Position numbers and translations under genes: made by a program. The notes under the pieces are model-generated. The model did not search any database, was not told where the DNA came from, and saw only the letters and a program-made list of their open reading frames with translations. From Agromyces bracchium (GTDB taxonomy: Bacteria; Actinomycetota; Actinomycetes; Actinomycetales; Microbacteriaceae): 64,000 bases of DNA. Positions 41,518 to 50,703 of this stretch are shown one piece after another. Position 1 is the first letter of the stretch. Every line of letters starts with the position of its first letter. The stretch lies in assembly GCF_009709675.1 (NCBI RefSeq), contig NZ_WMLB01000013.1, positions 1-64,000 of the forward strand, read 5' to 3'.

Positions 41518-42389
41518 GGCGCGCCGAACCCGTGCCCGTCGAGCACCTGGCGCCCCTCCGCACCCGTGACGAACGCCGCGAACGCGGCGGCCGCGTGCGG
41601 GTGCGGCGCGTCCGCGAGCGCGGCGATCGGGTACCGGTTGACGACGGATGCCGCGGCGGGCACCTCGATGCCCTCGACCGCGTCGCCGGCCGATCGCACG
41701 TCGGTCCGGTACACGAGGCCCGCGTCGACCTCGTCGAGCGAGACCTTCGTGAGCACGGCCTTCACGTCGGATTCGAGCGTGTCGGGCGCGGCCTCGATCC
41801 CCGCCTCATCGAGCAGCGTCGCGGCGGCGGCGCCGCAGGGCACGGTCGGGTCGCACAGGGCGATCCGGAGTTCCGGGCGCGCCAGGTCGTCGAGCCCGCT
41901 GATCCCGGCGGGATTGCCGGCGGGGACGACGAGCTCGAGGGTGTTCGTCGCGAAGACCGTGGTGGCATCGGCGAGCCCGGCGTCGACGACGGTGGCCATC
42001 GGTGCCTCGGCCGCGGCGGCGAACACGTCGGCCGGGGCGCCGGCGACGACCTGCTCGGCGAGCGCGGCACTGCCGCCCAAGTTGAGCACGACGTCGACCT
42101 CGGGGTGCCGGGCCTCGAATCGGCCGGCGAGCTCCTCGAAGGCCTCGGTGAGCGACGCGGCCGCGAACACCGTGACCGTGCCGGACTCGAGGGAGTCGGC
42201 GCTCGGCGCACCCGTGCCGCCGGCTTCGGGGTCAGCGGGGCCGCCACCGGCGCCGCCGCCCTGGCCGCTCGCGCACGCCGCGAGCACGCCGATCCCCGCG
42301 ACGGCGAGCGCGAACCGTGCGACGCCGGCGACCTGTGCGACGCGCGGGCGGAGCATCCGCCGCCCGGCCCGTCTGGTGCCTCGGCTCAC
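41514..42389 (-). CDS. modA: Molybdate-binding lipoprotein
   Basis: ModA captures molybdate outside the membrane. The 291-residue protein has a lipoprotein signal with lipobox LAACAS (Cys38 or nearby) and a Gly/Ala-rich linker. The binding domain starts TVFAAASLTEAFEEL, with AAASL as the oxyanion site, then LNLGGSAALAEQ and the hinge DEVDAGLVYRTD. The start is GTG 42389. It overlaps the regulator gene by 4 nt. Confidence 0.94.
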   Translation of the reverse strand: MSRGTRRAGRRMLRPRVAQVAGVARFALAVAGIGVLAACASGQGGGAGGGPADPEAGGTGAPSADSLESGTVTVFAAASLTEAFEELAGRFEARHPEVDVVLNLGGSAALAEQVVAGAPADVFAAAAEAPMATVVDAGLADATTVFATNTLELVVPAGNPAGISGLDDLARPELRIALCDPTVPCGAAAATLLDEAGIEAAPDTLESDVKAVLTKVSLDEVDAGLVYRTDVRSAGDAVEGIEVPAAASVVNRYPIAALADAPHPHAAAAFAAFVTGAEGRQVLDGHGFGAP

Positions 42390-42802
42390 GCGTCGCCGCC
42401 GCTCGGCAGCTCGATCGAGACGACGGTCGCCTTCGCGCTCGCCGCGGCGAGCACGCCGGGCTCGAGCCCGAGTTCGTCCGCGGCCTCGCGGCTCATGAGC
42501 GACACGATGCGGAAGGGGCCCGCCCGCAGCTCGACCTGGGCCATCACGCCGTCGCGTTCCACGGCGGTGACGAGGCCGACGAAACGGTTGCGCGTCGATG
42601 CCCGCGCGAGGGGGAACGCCTGCGCGAGCGCGCCGCCGCCCGATTCCTCGCCGAGGAGCCGCACGAGCTCGGTGCCGGCGACCATGCGCATGCCGTTCGG
42701 ACCGCGTTCGAGTTCGAGGCGGCCGGCATCGGCCCAGCGCCGGACCGTGTCGTCGCTCACGCCGAGCAGGGCGGCGGCCTCGCTGATGCGGAACGAGTTC
42801 AT
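42386..42802 (-). CDS. Mop-domain/helix-turn-helix molybdate-responsive regulator
   Basis: The 138-residue protein joins a MerR-like helix-turn-helix (residues 3-40, ISEAAALLGVSDDTVRRWADAGRL) to a single Mop/TOBE domain (about 65-135; NRFVGLVTAVERDGVMAQVEL and VLAAASAKATVVSIELP), which binds molybdate. Heading modABC, it is most likely the operon's own Mo-dependent repressor, an actinobacterial alternative to ModE. The 14-bp palindrome 20 bp before its ATG would be its operator. Confidence 0.88.
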   Translation of the reverse strand: MNSFRISEAAALLGVSDDTVRRWADAGRLELERGPNGMRMVAGTELVRLLGEESGGGALAQAFPLARASTRNRFVGLVTAVERDGVMAQVELRAGPFRIVSLMSREAADELGLEPGVLAAASAKATVVSIELPSGGDA

Positions 42803-42821
42803 GGTGTCACCCGCAGATGCG

Positions 42822-42835
42822 TCGCCATATGGCGA
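42822..42835. promoter_or_regulatory. Palindromic operator of the mod operon
   Basis: TCGCCATATGGCGA is a perfect 14-bp palindrome located 20 bp upstream of the Mop-domain regulator start codon (42802) and 72 bp downstream of the stop of the convergent or adjacent acetyltransferase gene. Its position and symmetry fit a binding site for the helix-turn-helix Mop regulator. Confidence 0.65.
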
Positions 42836-42905
42836 GGATACCCGCGGATGCGGAGGCGATCCAGCCAGTGCCGCCGTCGGCGTCGCGACTCCGCCCGGCC
42901 GCGAC

Positions 42906-43562
42906 TCAGTGGCCGTGCAGCGCCCGGTACCGCTCCGCATCGATGGCCATCACGCGCGTGGTGCCGTCGTTGCGGGTCTCCTCGAAGCCGAGCCGCTCGG
43001 CGAGCGCCTTCGAGGCGGTGTTGCCGACCGTCATGTGCGCCTCGGCCACCGACCCCTTGAGGTCGTCGAAGGCCAACCCGAGCATCGCCAGGCCCGCCTC
43101 GCCGGCATACCCCTTGCCCTGCCAGCGCGGGCCGATGACCCAGCCGACCTCGAGCCGTCGGGCGCCCGGTTCGAGCGTGCGCAGGTGCAGCGACGCGTCG
43201 CCGATGAGCTGGTCGTCCAGCAGGACGGCCAGGGCGAGGAAGTCGTCGCGCTGCTCGAGCCGGGTGTGGTGCGTGCGATGGAAGAGGTGCACGAACGACT
43301 CGGCGCGGGTGCGCAGCGGCCACGAGAGATGCTCGACCACGGCCGGGTCGGACTGCAGCTCGTACCAGGCGTCGGCGTCGGCCAACCGATGCGGGCGCAG
43401 CCGGAGGCGTTCGGTGACGATGACGGGTGAGCGCACGCCGTCCGGGATCCGCGGCCCGCGCAGGAACCGCGGCCGCTGCGGGACGAGGTCTCGGAGCAGG
43501 CGCACCACGTCGGTCGACCCGTCTCGCCCGGCACCGGGCGGTGCTCCTGTCGTGCGGCTCAT
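42906..43562 (-). CDS. GNAT-family N-acetyltransferase (RimJ/RimL-like)
   Basis: This 218-residue protein has a disordered N-terminus and a GNAT domain of the RimJ/RimL type: TERLRLRPHRLADADAWYEL, GWVIGPRWQGKGYAGEAGLAML (acetyl-CoA loop, QGKGYAGEA) and GNTASKALAERLGFEE. The acceptor could be a ribosomal protein N-terminus or a small amine. The start ATG is at 43562. It is not coupled with the mod operon. Confidence 0.9.
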   Translation of the reverse strand: MSRTTGAPPGAGRDGSTDVVRLLRDLVPQRPRFLRGPRIPDGVRSPVIVTERLRLRPHRLADADAWYELQSDPAVVEHLSWPLRTRAESFVHLFHRTHHTRLEQRDDFLALAVLLDDQLIGDASLHLRTLEPGARRLEVGWVIGPRWQGKGYAGEAGLAMLGLAFDDLKGSVAEAHMTVGNTASKALAERLGFEETRNDGTTRVMAIDAERYRALHGH

Positions 43563-43751
43563 CGAGGCCCCCTCATCACGCTCCCGCATTCGTCCTCGCC
43601 GCGCAAGACCGAATCGGGTCGGCTGCCGACGGGGGGGACCGCGGCACCCCGCCGGCACGGTCGGGATACGACGGTAGGCGGCGATCCTGTGAGGACGACA
43701 GGGATTGCCTGTGCCGCCCCGATGGCCTACCCCGGCTGCGAGAATCGACCC

Positions 43752-44909
43752 ATGCCCATCGATCCCTATTCGCCGCGGTTCGCGCGACAGCGCGTGCTCC
43801 CCGGCATGGGCGCGGCCGGCCAGCGGCGACTCGCCCAGGCCCACGTCGTCGTGCTCGGCGCGGGTGGCCTCGGCAGCGCCGTGATCCCGGCGCTCGCCGC
43901 AGCGGGCGTCGGGCGCCTCACGATCGTCGACGACGACGTGATCGAACCCACGAACCTGCACCGCCAGACGCTCCACCACGACGCCGACGTGGGCCGGGCG
44001 AAGGTCGCTTCCGCGACGGATGCCGCCCTGCTCCTCGCACCTGACGCGACCGTGCACGGGGTGCGCGCGCGGTTCGACGCCGGCGACGCCGACGACCTGC
44101 TCGCCGACGCCGACCTCGTGGTCGACGGCACCGACGACATCCTCACCCGGTACGTCGCCGACGACGCGGCCGCGCGCGCCGGGATCCCGCTCGTCTGGGG
44201 CTCGGCGGCGCGGTTCTCCGGCCAGGTCGGGGTGTCGTGGGAGGCGCGCGGCGTCTCGTACCGCGACCTCTTCCCAGAGCCCCCGGCCGACGCGGGCCTC
44301 AGTTGCGAGGTCGACGGCATCCTGCCCACCGTGTGCACCGTGACCGGCGGGCTCATGGCCGGCGAGGCGCTGAAGCTGCTCACCGGCATCGGCGAACCGA
44401 TGCTCGGGCGCGCGGCCGTCTACGACGCGCTCACCGGGCGCACGCGCGAGATCGTGTACGCGCGGGCGGAGGGCGCGCCCGTCCGGGCCGAACCGCGGGT
44501 GTCCGCCGCATCGGCCCCGGTTGCGGCGCCGGCGACGGCTGCGGTGTCGGCTCCCGCGTCGGCGCATCCCGGCCGCGCGGCATCCGCCGTCGTCGGCGAG
44601 GTCGACGCCGTCGCGCTCGCGGCGGAACTCGCCTCCGACCGACCGCCGCTCCTGCTCGACGTGCGCGAACCGTGGGAGGCCGACCTGGTCGGGATCGCGG
44701 GTTCGACGCTGATCCCGTTGCACGAGCTCGGCGCCCGGACGGGCGAGCTCGACCCCGCGGTATCCGTCGTCGTGTACTGCCACCTCGGCGTGCGGTCGCG
44801 ATTGGCGGCCGAGCACCTCGCGGCCGCAGGGTTCGCCGACGTGCGCAACCTCATCGGCGGCATCGACGCGTGGTCGGTCGCCGTGGACCCCGACCTGACG
44901 AGGTACTGA
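43752..44909 (+). CDS. moeB: MoeB/ThiF-type adenylyltransferase with rhodanese domain
   Basis: This 385-residue protein activates the C-terminus of MoaD for sulfur transfer. The Rossmann ATP loop is GAGGLGSAV (about residues 37-45), followed by DDDVIEPTNLHRQ and VDGTDDILTRY. The C-terminal rhodanese domain (about 290-380) has the active loop CHLGVRS. The family's CxxC zinc pairs are not evident, though TVCTVTG retains a Cys. It heads the moeB-moeA-moaCB-moaE cluster and overlaps moeA by 1 nt. A GAGAAT box 6 nt before the ATG suggests a leaderless message. Confidence 0.9.
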   Translation: MPIDPYSPRFARQRVLPGMGAAGQRRLAQAHVVVLGAGGLGSAVIPALAAAGVGRLTIVDDDVIEPTNLHRQTLHHDADVGRAKVASATDAALLLAPDATVHGVRARFDAGDADDLLADADLVVDGTDDILTRYVADDAAARAGIPLVWGSAARFSGQVGVSWEARGVSYRDLFPEPPADAGLSCEVDGILPTVCTVTGGLMAGEALKLLTGIGEPMLGRAAVYDALTGRTREIVYARAEGAPVRAEPRVSAASAPVAAPATAAVSAPASAHPGRAASAVVGEVDAVALAAELASDRPPLLLDVREPWEADLVGIAGSTLIPLHELGARTGELDPAVSVVVYCHLGVRSRLAAEHLAAAGFADVRNLIGGIDAWSVAVDPDLTRY

Positions 44910-46105
44910 TGACGCGGATCCCGTTCGACGAGCACGTCCGGTTCGCGCGATCCCTGCTCGCCCCGCTCGGCGCCCGGCCGACCGAGCGCGTCGCGGTGGG
45001 CGAGGCGCTCGGCCGCATCACGGCCTCGCCGGTCGAGTCGCCGATCGCGCTGCCGCCGTTCCGGAACTCGCAGATGGACGGGCTGGCGGTGCGGGCGGCG
45101 GATGTCGCGGCCGCTCCAGTCGAGCTGCCCGTCGTCGGCGAGTCCGCCGCGGCGCCCGGTGCGCCCGCGCCGCTCGCCGCGGGCACCGTCGTCCGGATCA
45201 TGACCGGCGCGCCGGTGCCCGACGGCGCCGACGCGGTCGTTCCGGTCGAGGACACGGAGCCGGTCGACGGCGGCGGGTCGGTCCGCGTCCTCCGGGCGCG
45301 GGCCGCGGGCGAGTTCGTGCGCGAGGCCGGGTCCGACCTCGCGGCCGGCGACGACGTGCTTCCGCCCGGCATCCGCCTCGCGCCGCGCCACCTCGCCGCG
45401 GCCGCGGCCTCGGGACTCACCGAGCTGCTCGTCCGCGAGCGCGTGCGCGTCGCCGTGGTGAGCACGGGCAGCGAGCTCGTCGAGCCGGGCACGCCGCTCG
45501 GGCCCGGCGAGTTGCCCGATGCGAACGGGGTCGCGCTGCGTGCGGGCGTCGACGCGTGCGGCGCCGCCGTCGTGCACAGCGGGCGCGTGCGCGACGACGT
45601 GGCGGCGCTCCGCGCCGAACTCGATGCGGCCGTCGACGCGGGCGCCGAGCTCATCCTCACGAGCGGGGGCATCTCGAAGGGCGCCTACGAGGTCGTCCGC
45701 GAGTTCATCGAGCCGCTCGGCGCGTGGGTCGGCTCGGTGGCGATGCAGCCCGGCGGGCCGCAGGCGACGGGCGTCTACCGCGGCGTGCCGCTCATCGGGT
45801 TCCCCGGCAATCCGGTCAGCGCCCAACTCTCGTTCGCTCTGTTCGTCGCGCCGTCGCTCCGCGCGATCGCGGGCCTGCCGCCCGCGCGAACCGAGCGGAT
45901 GCCGCTCGCCGAGGGCATCTCGTCCGTTCCCGGGAAGCGGCAGTTCCTGCGCGGCCGAGCGACCGACGCCGGCCGGGCCCTGCCCGTCGGCGGGCCGGGC
46001 TCGCACCTGGTCGCCGCGCTCGCGGCATCCGAGCTGCTCATCGTGATCCCCGAGGACGTCGCGGCGCTGGCGGCCGGCGACGAGGTCGATACCGTGGTCC
46101 TATGA
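44909..46105 (+). CDS. moeA: Molybdopterin molybdenumtransferase (second copy)
   Basis: The 398-residue MoeA has NSQMDGLAV (substrate-binding entry), VRIMTGAPVPDGADAVVPVE, VSTGSELVEPG, ILTSGGISKGAYEV and GFPGNPVSAQLS. It is the more canonical of the two MoeA proteins here. It lies within the operon with moeB and moaCB, overlapping the next start by 4 nt (ATGA). Two moeA genes may serve different molybdoenzymes. Confidence 0.94.
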   Translation: MTRIPFDEHVRFARSLLAPLGARPTERVAVGEALGRITASPVESPIALPPFRNSQMDGLAVRAADVAAAPVELPVVGESAAAPGAPAPLAAGTVVRIMTGAPVPDGADAVVPVEDTEPVDGGGSVRVLRARAAGEFVREAGSDLAAGDDVLPPGIRLAPRHLAAAAASGLTELLVRERVRVAVVSTGSELVEPGTPLGPGELPDANGVALRAGVDACGAAVVHSGRVRDDVAALRAELDAAVDAGAELILTSGGISKGAYEVVREFIEPLGAWVGSVAMQPGGPQATGVYRGVPLIGFPGNPVSAQLSFALFVAPSLRAIAGLPPARTERMPLAEGISSVPGKRQFLRGRATDAGRALPVGGPGSHLVAALAASELLIVIPEDVAALAAGDEVDTVVL

Positions 46106-47187
46106 GCGAGCTCACGCACCTCGACGACGACGGCCGCGCGCGGATGGTCGACGTCGGCGGCAAGCCCGTGACGCGTCGGGTCGCGATCGCCGAGGGCCGG
46201 CTCGACACGACCGCCCAGGTCGTCGGGCTCGTCCAGTCCGACGGGCTGAAGAAGGCCGACGTGCTGCCGACGGCGCGCATCGCCGGGATCTCGGCGGCCA
46301 AGCGTACGAGCGAGCTGATCCCGCTGGCCCACATCGTCCCGCTCGACGCGGTCTCGATCGACTTCGGCTTCGAGGAGGCCGCCGTCACGATCCGCGCGAC
46401 GGCGTCGACCACCGGCCGCACGGGCGTCGAGATGGAGGCCCTCACGGCCGTCGCCGTCGCCGGGCTCACGCTGCACGACATGGTCAAGGCCGTCGACCCG
46501 GCGGCGGTGCTCGGCGGCATCCGTCTCGTCGAGAAGCGCGGTGGCAAGCGCGGCGTGTGGCGGGCGGATGGCGCCGGCGGCGAGGCATCGGCCGCGGGCC
46601 CCGAGACCGAGCAGTCGGCGACGGATGCCGCGGGCGCGCGCCGCGCGATCGTGCTCGTCGCCTCGACCCGCGCCGCCGCCGGGACCGCCGACGACACGAC
46701 CGGTCCGGTGATCGCCGGATGGCTCGGCTCGCGCGGATTCGACGCGGCCGCGCCGCGCGTGGTCGCCGACGCCGACATCGCCGAGGCGCTCCGCGCCGCC
46801 GTCGACGAGCAGCCGGCCGTGGTCTTCACCACGGGCGGCACGGGCGTCAGCCCGACCGACCGGACGCCGGAGGCGACCCTCGCGGTCCTGGATCGCGAGC
46901 TGCCCGGCGTCGCCGAGGCGATCCGTGCGGCCGGGCGCGCGGCGACCCCGACGGCGGCGCTCAGCCGGGCGCTCGCCGGGGTGGCGGGCCGGACGATCGT
47001 GGTCAACCTGCCCGGCTCACGCGGCGGCGTCGCCGACGGGCTCGCCGTGCTCGACGAACTGCTGCCGCACCTCGTCGACCAGGTCGCCGGCGGCGACCAC
47101 ACCGGGCGCCCGATGGTCGGCGCCGTCGGCGACGAACCCGTCGGCGAGTCGGAGCGCATGGAGCACGGGGGAGCGCCGCATGCCTGA
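46102..47187 (+). CDS. moaCB: Bifunctional MoaC-MoaB fusion (cPMP synthase / molybdopterin adenylyltransferase)
   Basis: The N-terminal part (residues 1-155) is MoaC, cyclic pyranopterin monophosphate synthase, with RMVDVGGKPVTRR, ELIPLAHIVPL and GVEMEALTAV. The C-terminal part (about 178-330) is MoaB/MogA, which adenylates molybdopterin, with FTTGGTGVSPTDRTPEAT and NLPGSRGGV. A low-complexity linker joins them. Such fusions occur in actinobacteria. It overlaps moaE by 8 nt. Confidence 0.94.
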   Translation: MSELTHLDDDGRARMVDVGGKPVTRRVAIAEGRLDTTAQVVGLVQSDGLKKADVLPTARIAGISAAKRTSELIPLAHIVPLDAVSIDFGFEEAAVTIRATASTTGRTGVEMEALTAVAVAGLTLHDMVKAVDPAAVLGGIRLVEKRGGKRGVWRADGAGGEASAAGPETEQSATDAAGARRAIVLVASTRAAAGTADDTTGPVIAGWLGSRGFDAAAPRVVADADIAEALRAAVDEQPAVVFTTGGTGVSPTDRTPEATLAVLDRELPGVAEAIRAAGRAATPTAALSRALAGVAGRTIVVNLPGSRGGVADGLAVLDELLPHLVDQVAGGDHTGRPMVGAVGDEPVGESERMEHGGAPHA

Positions 47188-47626
47188 TCCCGGAAGGGTC
47201 GCCCGCGGTGCGGACCCGGACGTCTACGCCATGGTCACCGACGCGCCCCTCGATCGCGCTGCCGTCGAGGCCTTCGTGCTCTCGCGACGAGACGGCGCGC
47301 TGGTCACCTTCGAGGGCGTGATCCGCGACCACGACCACGGTGAGACCGTCTCGGCCCTCGACTACTCCGCTCACCCCGACGCGGAACGGTTCCTGCGCGA
47401 GACGTGCATCGAGGTCGCCCGCGAGACCGGCCTCGCGGTCGCCGCGGCACACCGCGTCGGCGCGCTCGCGATCGGCGACGTCGCCCTCGTGGCATCCGTC
47501 GCCGCCCCCCACCGCGCCGAGGCGTTCGCCGCGTGCGCGCTGCTCGTCGACCGCATCAAGGAGCGCACCCCGATCTGGAAGCGGCAGCACCTCGCCGAGG
47601 GCACGAGCGAATGGGTGAACCTCTGA
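47180..47626 (+). CDS. moaE: Molybdopterin synthase catalytic subunit
   Basis: MoaE, with thiocarboxylated MoaD, adds the dithiolene sulfurs to cPMP. The 148-residue protein has FEGVIRDHDHGE, LDYSAHPDAERFL and the C-terminal active site KERTPIWKRQHLAEGTSEW with the catalytic Lys residues. Its partner moaD is not in this operon but 3 kb away on the other strand (50704). Confidence 0.95.
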   Translation: MPDPGRVARGADPDVYAMVTDAPLDRAAVEAFVLSRRDGALVTFEGVIRDHDHGETVSALDYSAHPDAERFLRETCIEVARETGLAVAAAHRVGALAIGDVALVASVAAPHRAEAFAACALLVDRIKERTPIWKRQHLAEGTSEWVNL

Positions 47627-47678
47627 CGCCTCGCGGCCGACGCTTGCGTCACTGACGGCCTCGGGGCACGATCGGGGC

Positions 47679-50282
47679 ATGGCGACGGGCCTGCTCGAGC
47701 GCGCTCCGGAGATGGCAGGTCTCCGCGCCGCCGCGCGCGACGCGCGCGAGGGTCGGGGCCGGATCGTGCTCGTGCACGGCGAGGCCGGCATCGGCAAGTC
47801 GAGCCTCGTCGAGGCGCTGCGAGCGGACCCGCCCGCGGGGAGCCGAGTGCTCGTCGGGGCGTGCGATGCGATGAGCACGCCGCGCACGCTGGGCCCACTG
47901 CGCGACCTCGCGCCGGATGTGGGAGACGCGCTGCGGACCGCCTTGCGGGGCGGCGACCGCGAGGAGGTGCTCGGTGCCCTGCAGGACGAGCTCGACGCGC
48001 ATCCGGGCACCGTGGTCGTGCTCGAGGACGTGCACTGGGCCGACGAGGCCACGCTCGACGTCATCCGGTTCCTCGGCCGCCGGATCGATCGCGTGCCCGC
48101 CGCACTGGTGCTCACCTACCGCGACGAACTCGATCGGGGTCATCCGCTCGGCACGCTCCTCGGCGACCTCGGGCACGGCGAGCGCGTCGAGCGACTGGCG
48201 CTCGAACGGCTCTCGGTCGGCGCGGTCGAGACGCTGACCGACGGCCGGCACATCCCGGTCGACCGGGTCTTCGAGCTCACCCGGGGCAATCCGTACTTCG
48301 TGAGCGAGATCATCGCCTCGGCCGACGCCGAGTCGGTCCCGCCGACGGTGGTCGATGCGGTCCTCGGCCGGCTGCGGCGGCTGGACGCTCGCGTCCAGGA
48401 CGACCTCGAGCAGCTCGCGATCGTCCCATCGGCCGTGGACGGCGCGCTGCTCACGGCTCTCGTCCCGGGCGGCCCCGGCGCCCTCCGCGCGGCGGAGGAA
48501 GCCGGCCTGCTCAGCGTCAGGCCGGAGGGGGCCCAGTTCCGCCACGAGCTCACTCGGCGGGCGATCGTCGACGGCCTCCCGGCATCGCGCCGGATCGAAT
48601 TGGAGGCCCGCGCCCTGGCCGCGCTGCTCGACGCGGGCGTCGACGACGCCGCCCGGATCGCGCACCACGCGGTCGAGGCCGGAGACGTCGACGCGATCGT
48701 GGAGTGGGCGCCACGGGCGGCGGCCGAGGCCGTGGCATCCGGCGCGCATCGCCAGGCGGTCGCGCACCTGCGCTCGGCGCTCGAGCACGCCGATCGCTTC
48801 CCGCCGGACCGATTGGTCGAGATCGTGGAGCGGTACGCGATCGAGTCGTACACGATCGGCGCGACCACCGAGGCATCCGATCGCCAGGTCGAGACCATCG
48901 CGCTTCGGCGGCGACTCGGCGACCCGGTCGCCCTGGGCGCGAGCCTGCGCTGGCAGTCCCGGTTCGACTGGCTGACCGGGCGCCGGGCGGGCGCCGAGGC
49001 CGCCGCCGCCGAGGCGTCCGCGGTGCTCGCCGAGGCGGGCGACCGCACGATGCTCGCGTTCGCGCTGAGCAACGAGGCGCAGCTCGCGCTGCTCGTCCAC
49101 GACCTGGATCGCGCACGCGACCTCTCCGCGAAGGCCATCGCCATCGCACGCGAGACCGGCGACGCGGGCGTGCTCTCGCATGCGCTGAACAACCACGGCA
49201 CCGCGATCGCCCAACTCGGCGACGACGCGGGACTCGCGGAGCTCGCCGAGGCGGCGGAGATCGCGATGGCCGTCGACGACGTCGAGAACGCCTCACGGGC
49301 CTACGTGAACCTCATCTGGGTGAGCCTCGACGAGTACCGGCTGGACCGCGCCAAGGAGTTGCTCCCGATCGCGCTCGAGGCCGCCGAGCGCTCGGAGTTC
49401 ATCGCGATCGCGGCCTATCACCGGGTCGAGCAGTCGCGGCTCGAGCTCGCGAGGGCGCACTGGGACGCCGCCCTCGCGACCGTCGACGTCTCGGTGGACC
49501 TGCCGCACGCGCGCTGCGCCGCGATGACGGTCGCCGGGCTCGTGCACCTGCGTCGTGGCGACGACGGAGCTGATGAGGCGCTCGCCGAGGCGCAGGCGAT
49601 CGCCGACCGCATCGGGGAGTTCCAGCGGCGCGGCCCGGTCGGGATCGCCCGGGTCGAGCAGGCGCTCCTCCGAGGCGACCTCGACACGGCCGGATCGCTC
49701 GCCTCGGAGCTGTACGCGGAGGCGATCGAGCGGCGGGCGCACGGGCTCGACATGGAGCTGGCGTACCTGCTCGGACGCGCCGGGCGGCCGGTCGCGGTGC
49801 CCGCCGCGGACCGGCATCCGTTCGCCCTGCAGGCGCGCGGCGATCCCCGGGCGTCCGCGGCCCTCTGGCGCGAGTTGGGCTGCCCGTACCACGAGGCCCG
49901 TGCGCTCGCCGAGAGCCCGGACGAGTCGGACCTCCTCGAGTCGCTCACGATCCTGGATCGGATCGGCGCCGAGCCGCTCGCCCGGCAGGTCCGGGCCGAC
50001 CTGCGCGCGCGCGGCGTGCGGAGCATCCCGCGCGGGCCATCCGTCGGCACGCGGAGCAACCCGGAGGGCCTGACCGATCGCCAGGTCGACGTGCTGCGCC
50101 TCCTCGTCGAGGGGCTGACCAACGCCGAGATCGCCGGGCGACTCGTCGTCTCGGTGCGCACGGTCGACAGTCACGTGGCGGCGGTGCTCGGCAAGCTCGG
50201 CGTGGCCACGAGGCAGGAAGCAGCGCGGGTGGCGGAGGAACGCGGCATCCTCGACGTCGAAGCGGGCGACTCGGCTCGGTGA
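47679..50282 (+). CDS. Large ATP-binding LuxR-family regulator (LAL type)
   Basis: The 867-residue protein has an N-terminal AAA/STAND ATPase (Walker A GEAGIGKSS, about residues 34-42; Walker B VVVLEDVHWAD, about 110-120), a long helical middle with TPR-like repeats (about 340-780), and a C-terminal LuxR helix-turn-helix (about 804-860: LTDRQVDVLRLLVEGLTNAE and SVRTVDSHVAAVLGKLGV). LAL regulators activate catabolic or secondary-metabolite operons in response to ligands. No target is evident; the Mo-cofactor genes flank it but their connection is only positional. Confidence 0.92.
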   Translation: MATGLLERAPEMAGLRAAARDAREGRGRIVLVHGEAGIGKSSLVEALRADPPAGSRVLVGACDAMSTPRTLGPLRDLAPDVGDALRTALRGGDREEVLGALQDELDAHPGTVVVLEDVHWADEATLDVIRFLGRRIDRVPAALVLTYRDELDRGHPLGTLLGDLGHGERVERLALERLSVGAVETLTDGRHIPVDRVFELTRGNPYFVSEIIASADAESVPPTVVDAVLGRLRRLDARVQDDLEQLAIVPSAVDGALLTALVPGGPGALRAAEEAGLLSVRPEGAQFRHELTRRAIVDGLPASRRIELEARALAALLDAGVDDAARIAHHAVEAGDVDAIVEWAPRAAAEAVASGAHRQAVAHLRSALEHADRFPPDRLVEIVERYAIESYTIGATTEASDRQVETIALRRRLGDPVALGASLRWQSRFDWLTGRRAGAEAAAAEASAVLAEAGDRTMLAFALSNEAQLALLVHDLDRARDLSAKAIAIARETGDAGVLSHALNNHGTAIAQLGDDAGLAELAEAAEIAMAVDDVENASRAYVNLIWVSLDEYRLDRAKELLPIALEAAERSEFIAIAAYHRVEQSRLELARAHWDAALATVDVSVDLPHARCAAMTVAGLVHLRRGDDGADEALAEAQAIADRIGEFQRRGPVGIARVEQALLRGDLDTAGSLASELYAEAIERRAHGLDMELAYLLGRAGRPVAVPAADRHPFALQARGDPRASAALWRELGCPYHEARALAESPDESDLLESLTILDRIGAEPLARQVRADLRARGVRSIPRGPSVGTRSNPEGLTDRQVDVLRLLVEGLTNAEIAGRLVVSVRTVDSHVAAVLGKLGVATRQEAARVAEERGILDVEAGDSAR

Positions 50283-50290
50283 CGCCGGGC

Positions 50291-50362
50291 GCGAGCCGGC
50301 GCCGGTGCGCGAGCCGGCATCGGTGCGCGAGCCGGCATCGGTGTGCGAGCCGACCTCGGTAT
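50291..50362. repeat. Four tandem copies of an 18-bp unit
   Basis: Units GCGAGCCGGCGCCGGTGC (50291), GCGAGCCGGCATCGGTGC (50309), GCGAGCCGGCATCGGTGT (50327) and GCGAGCCGACCTCGGTAT (50345) are in perfect 18-bp register. They start 8 bp after the LuxR gene stop and precede the small gene at 50475. The array ends in a region (50363-50400) with several CGGTA/ATCGG steps (ATATCGG). The unit is in a coding-like multiple of 3 but lies outside any gene I support. Confidence 0.85.
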
Positions 50363-50474
50363 CGGTAGCGACCGGTCCCGATATCGGTAGTCGTCGCCGA
50401 TGACCGGGCCGGCGGTGGGCGGTGGACTGGGATCAGCTTCCCGCAGCGTCGGGAACCGATCCGAGGGGGACACC

Positions 50475-50678
50475 ATGAACACGGCGATCGGCGCTACGCC
50501 GGCCATCCACACCGGGCTCGCCGGAACCCTGCGCCGACTGGTCGCCGCGGTTGCGGCGCGACGCGAGCGTCGCCGCGCCGCGCAACCGTCGGCGGCCGAA
50601 CTCCATGCGCTTCGGCTCGAGGCGGCCCGGCTGCGAGACGACGCACGAACGTCGGCGCGCTTCTCGCACGTCCACTGA
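50475..50678 (+). CDS. Small basic protein, unknown function
   Basis: This 67-residue protein has a strong GAGGGGGA ribosome site 6 nt before ATG 50475. It contains a basic helix (LRRLVAAVAARRERRRAAQ, about residues 20-38) followed by an acidic-neutral helix (ELHALRLEAARLRDDART). The amphipathic, Arg-rich composition suggests membrane-surface, nucleic-acid or regulatory binding. It could be a short stress-related protein; it lies next to a tandem repeat array and opposite moaD. I do not recognise a family. Confidence 0.5.
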   Translation: MNTAIGATPAIHTGLAGTLRRLVAAVAARRERRRAAQPSAAELHALRLEAARLRDDARTSARFSHVH

Positions 50679-50703
50679 GCGCGACCGCGGCGGATGTCGC
50701 GGC

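Noticed and set aside
50291..50362. CRISPR array
   Set aside because: The repeats are contiguous 18-bp units with no spacers, and no cas gene is near.
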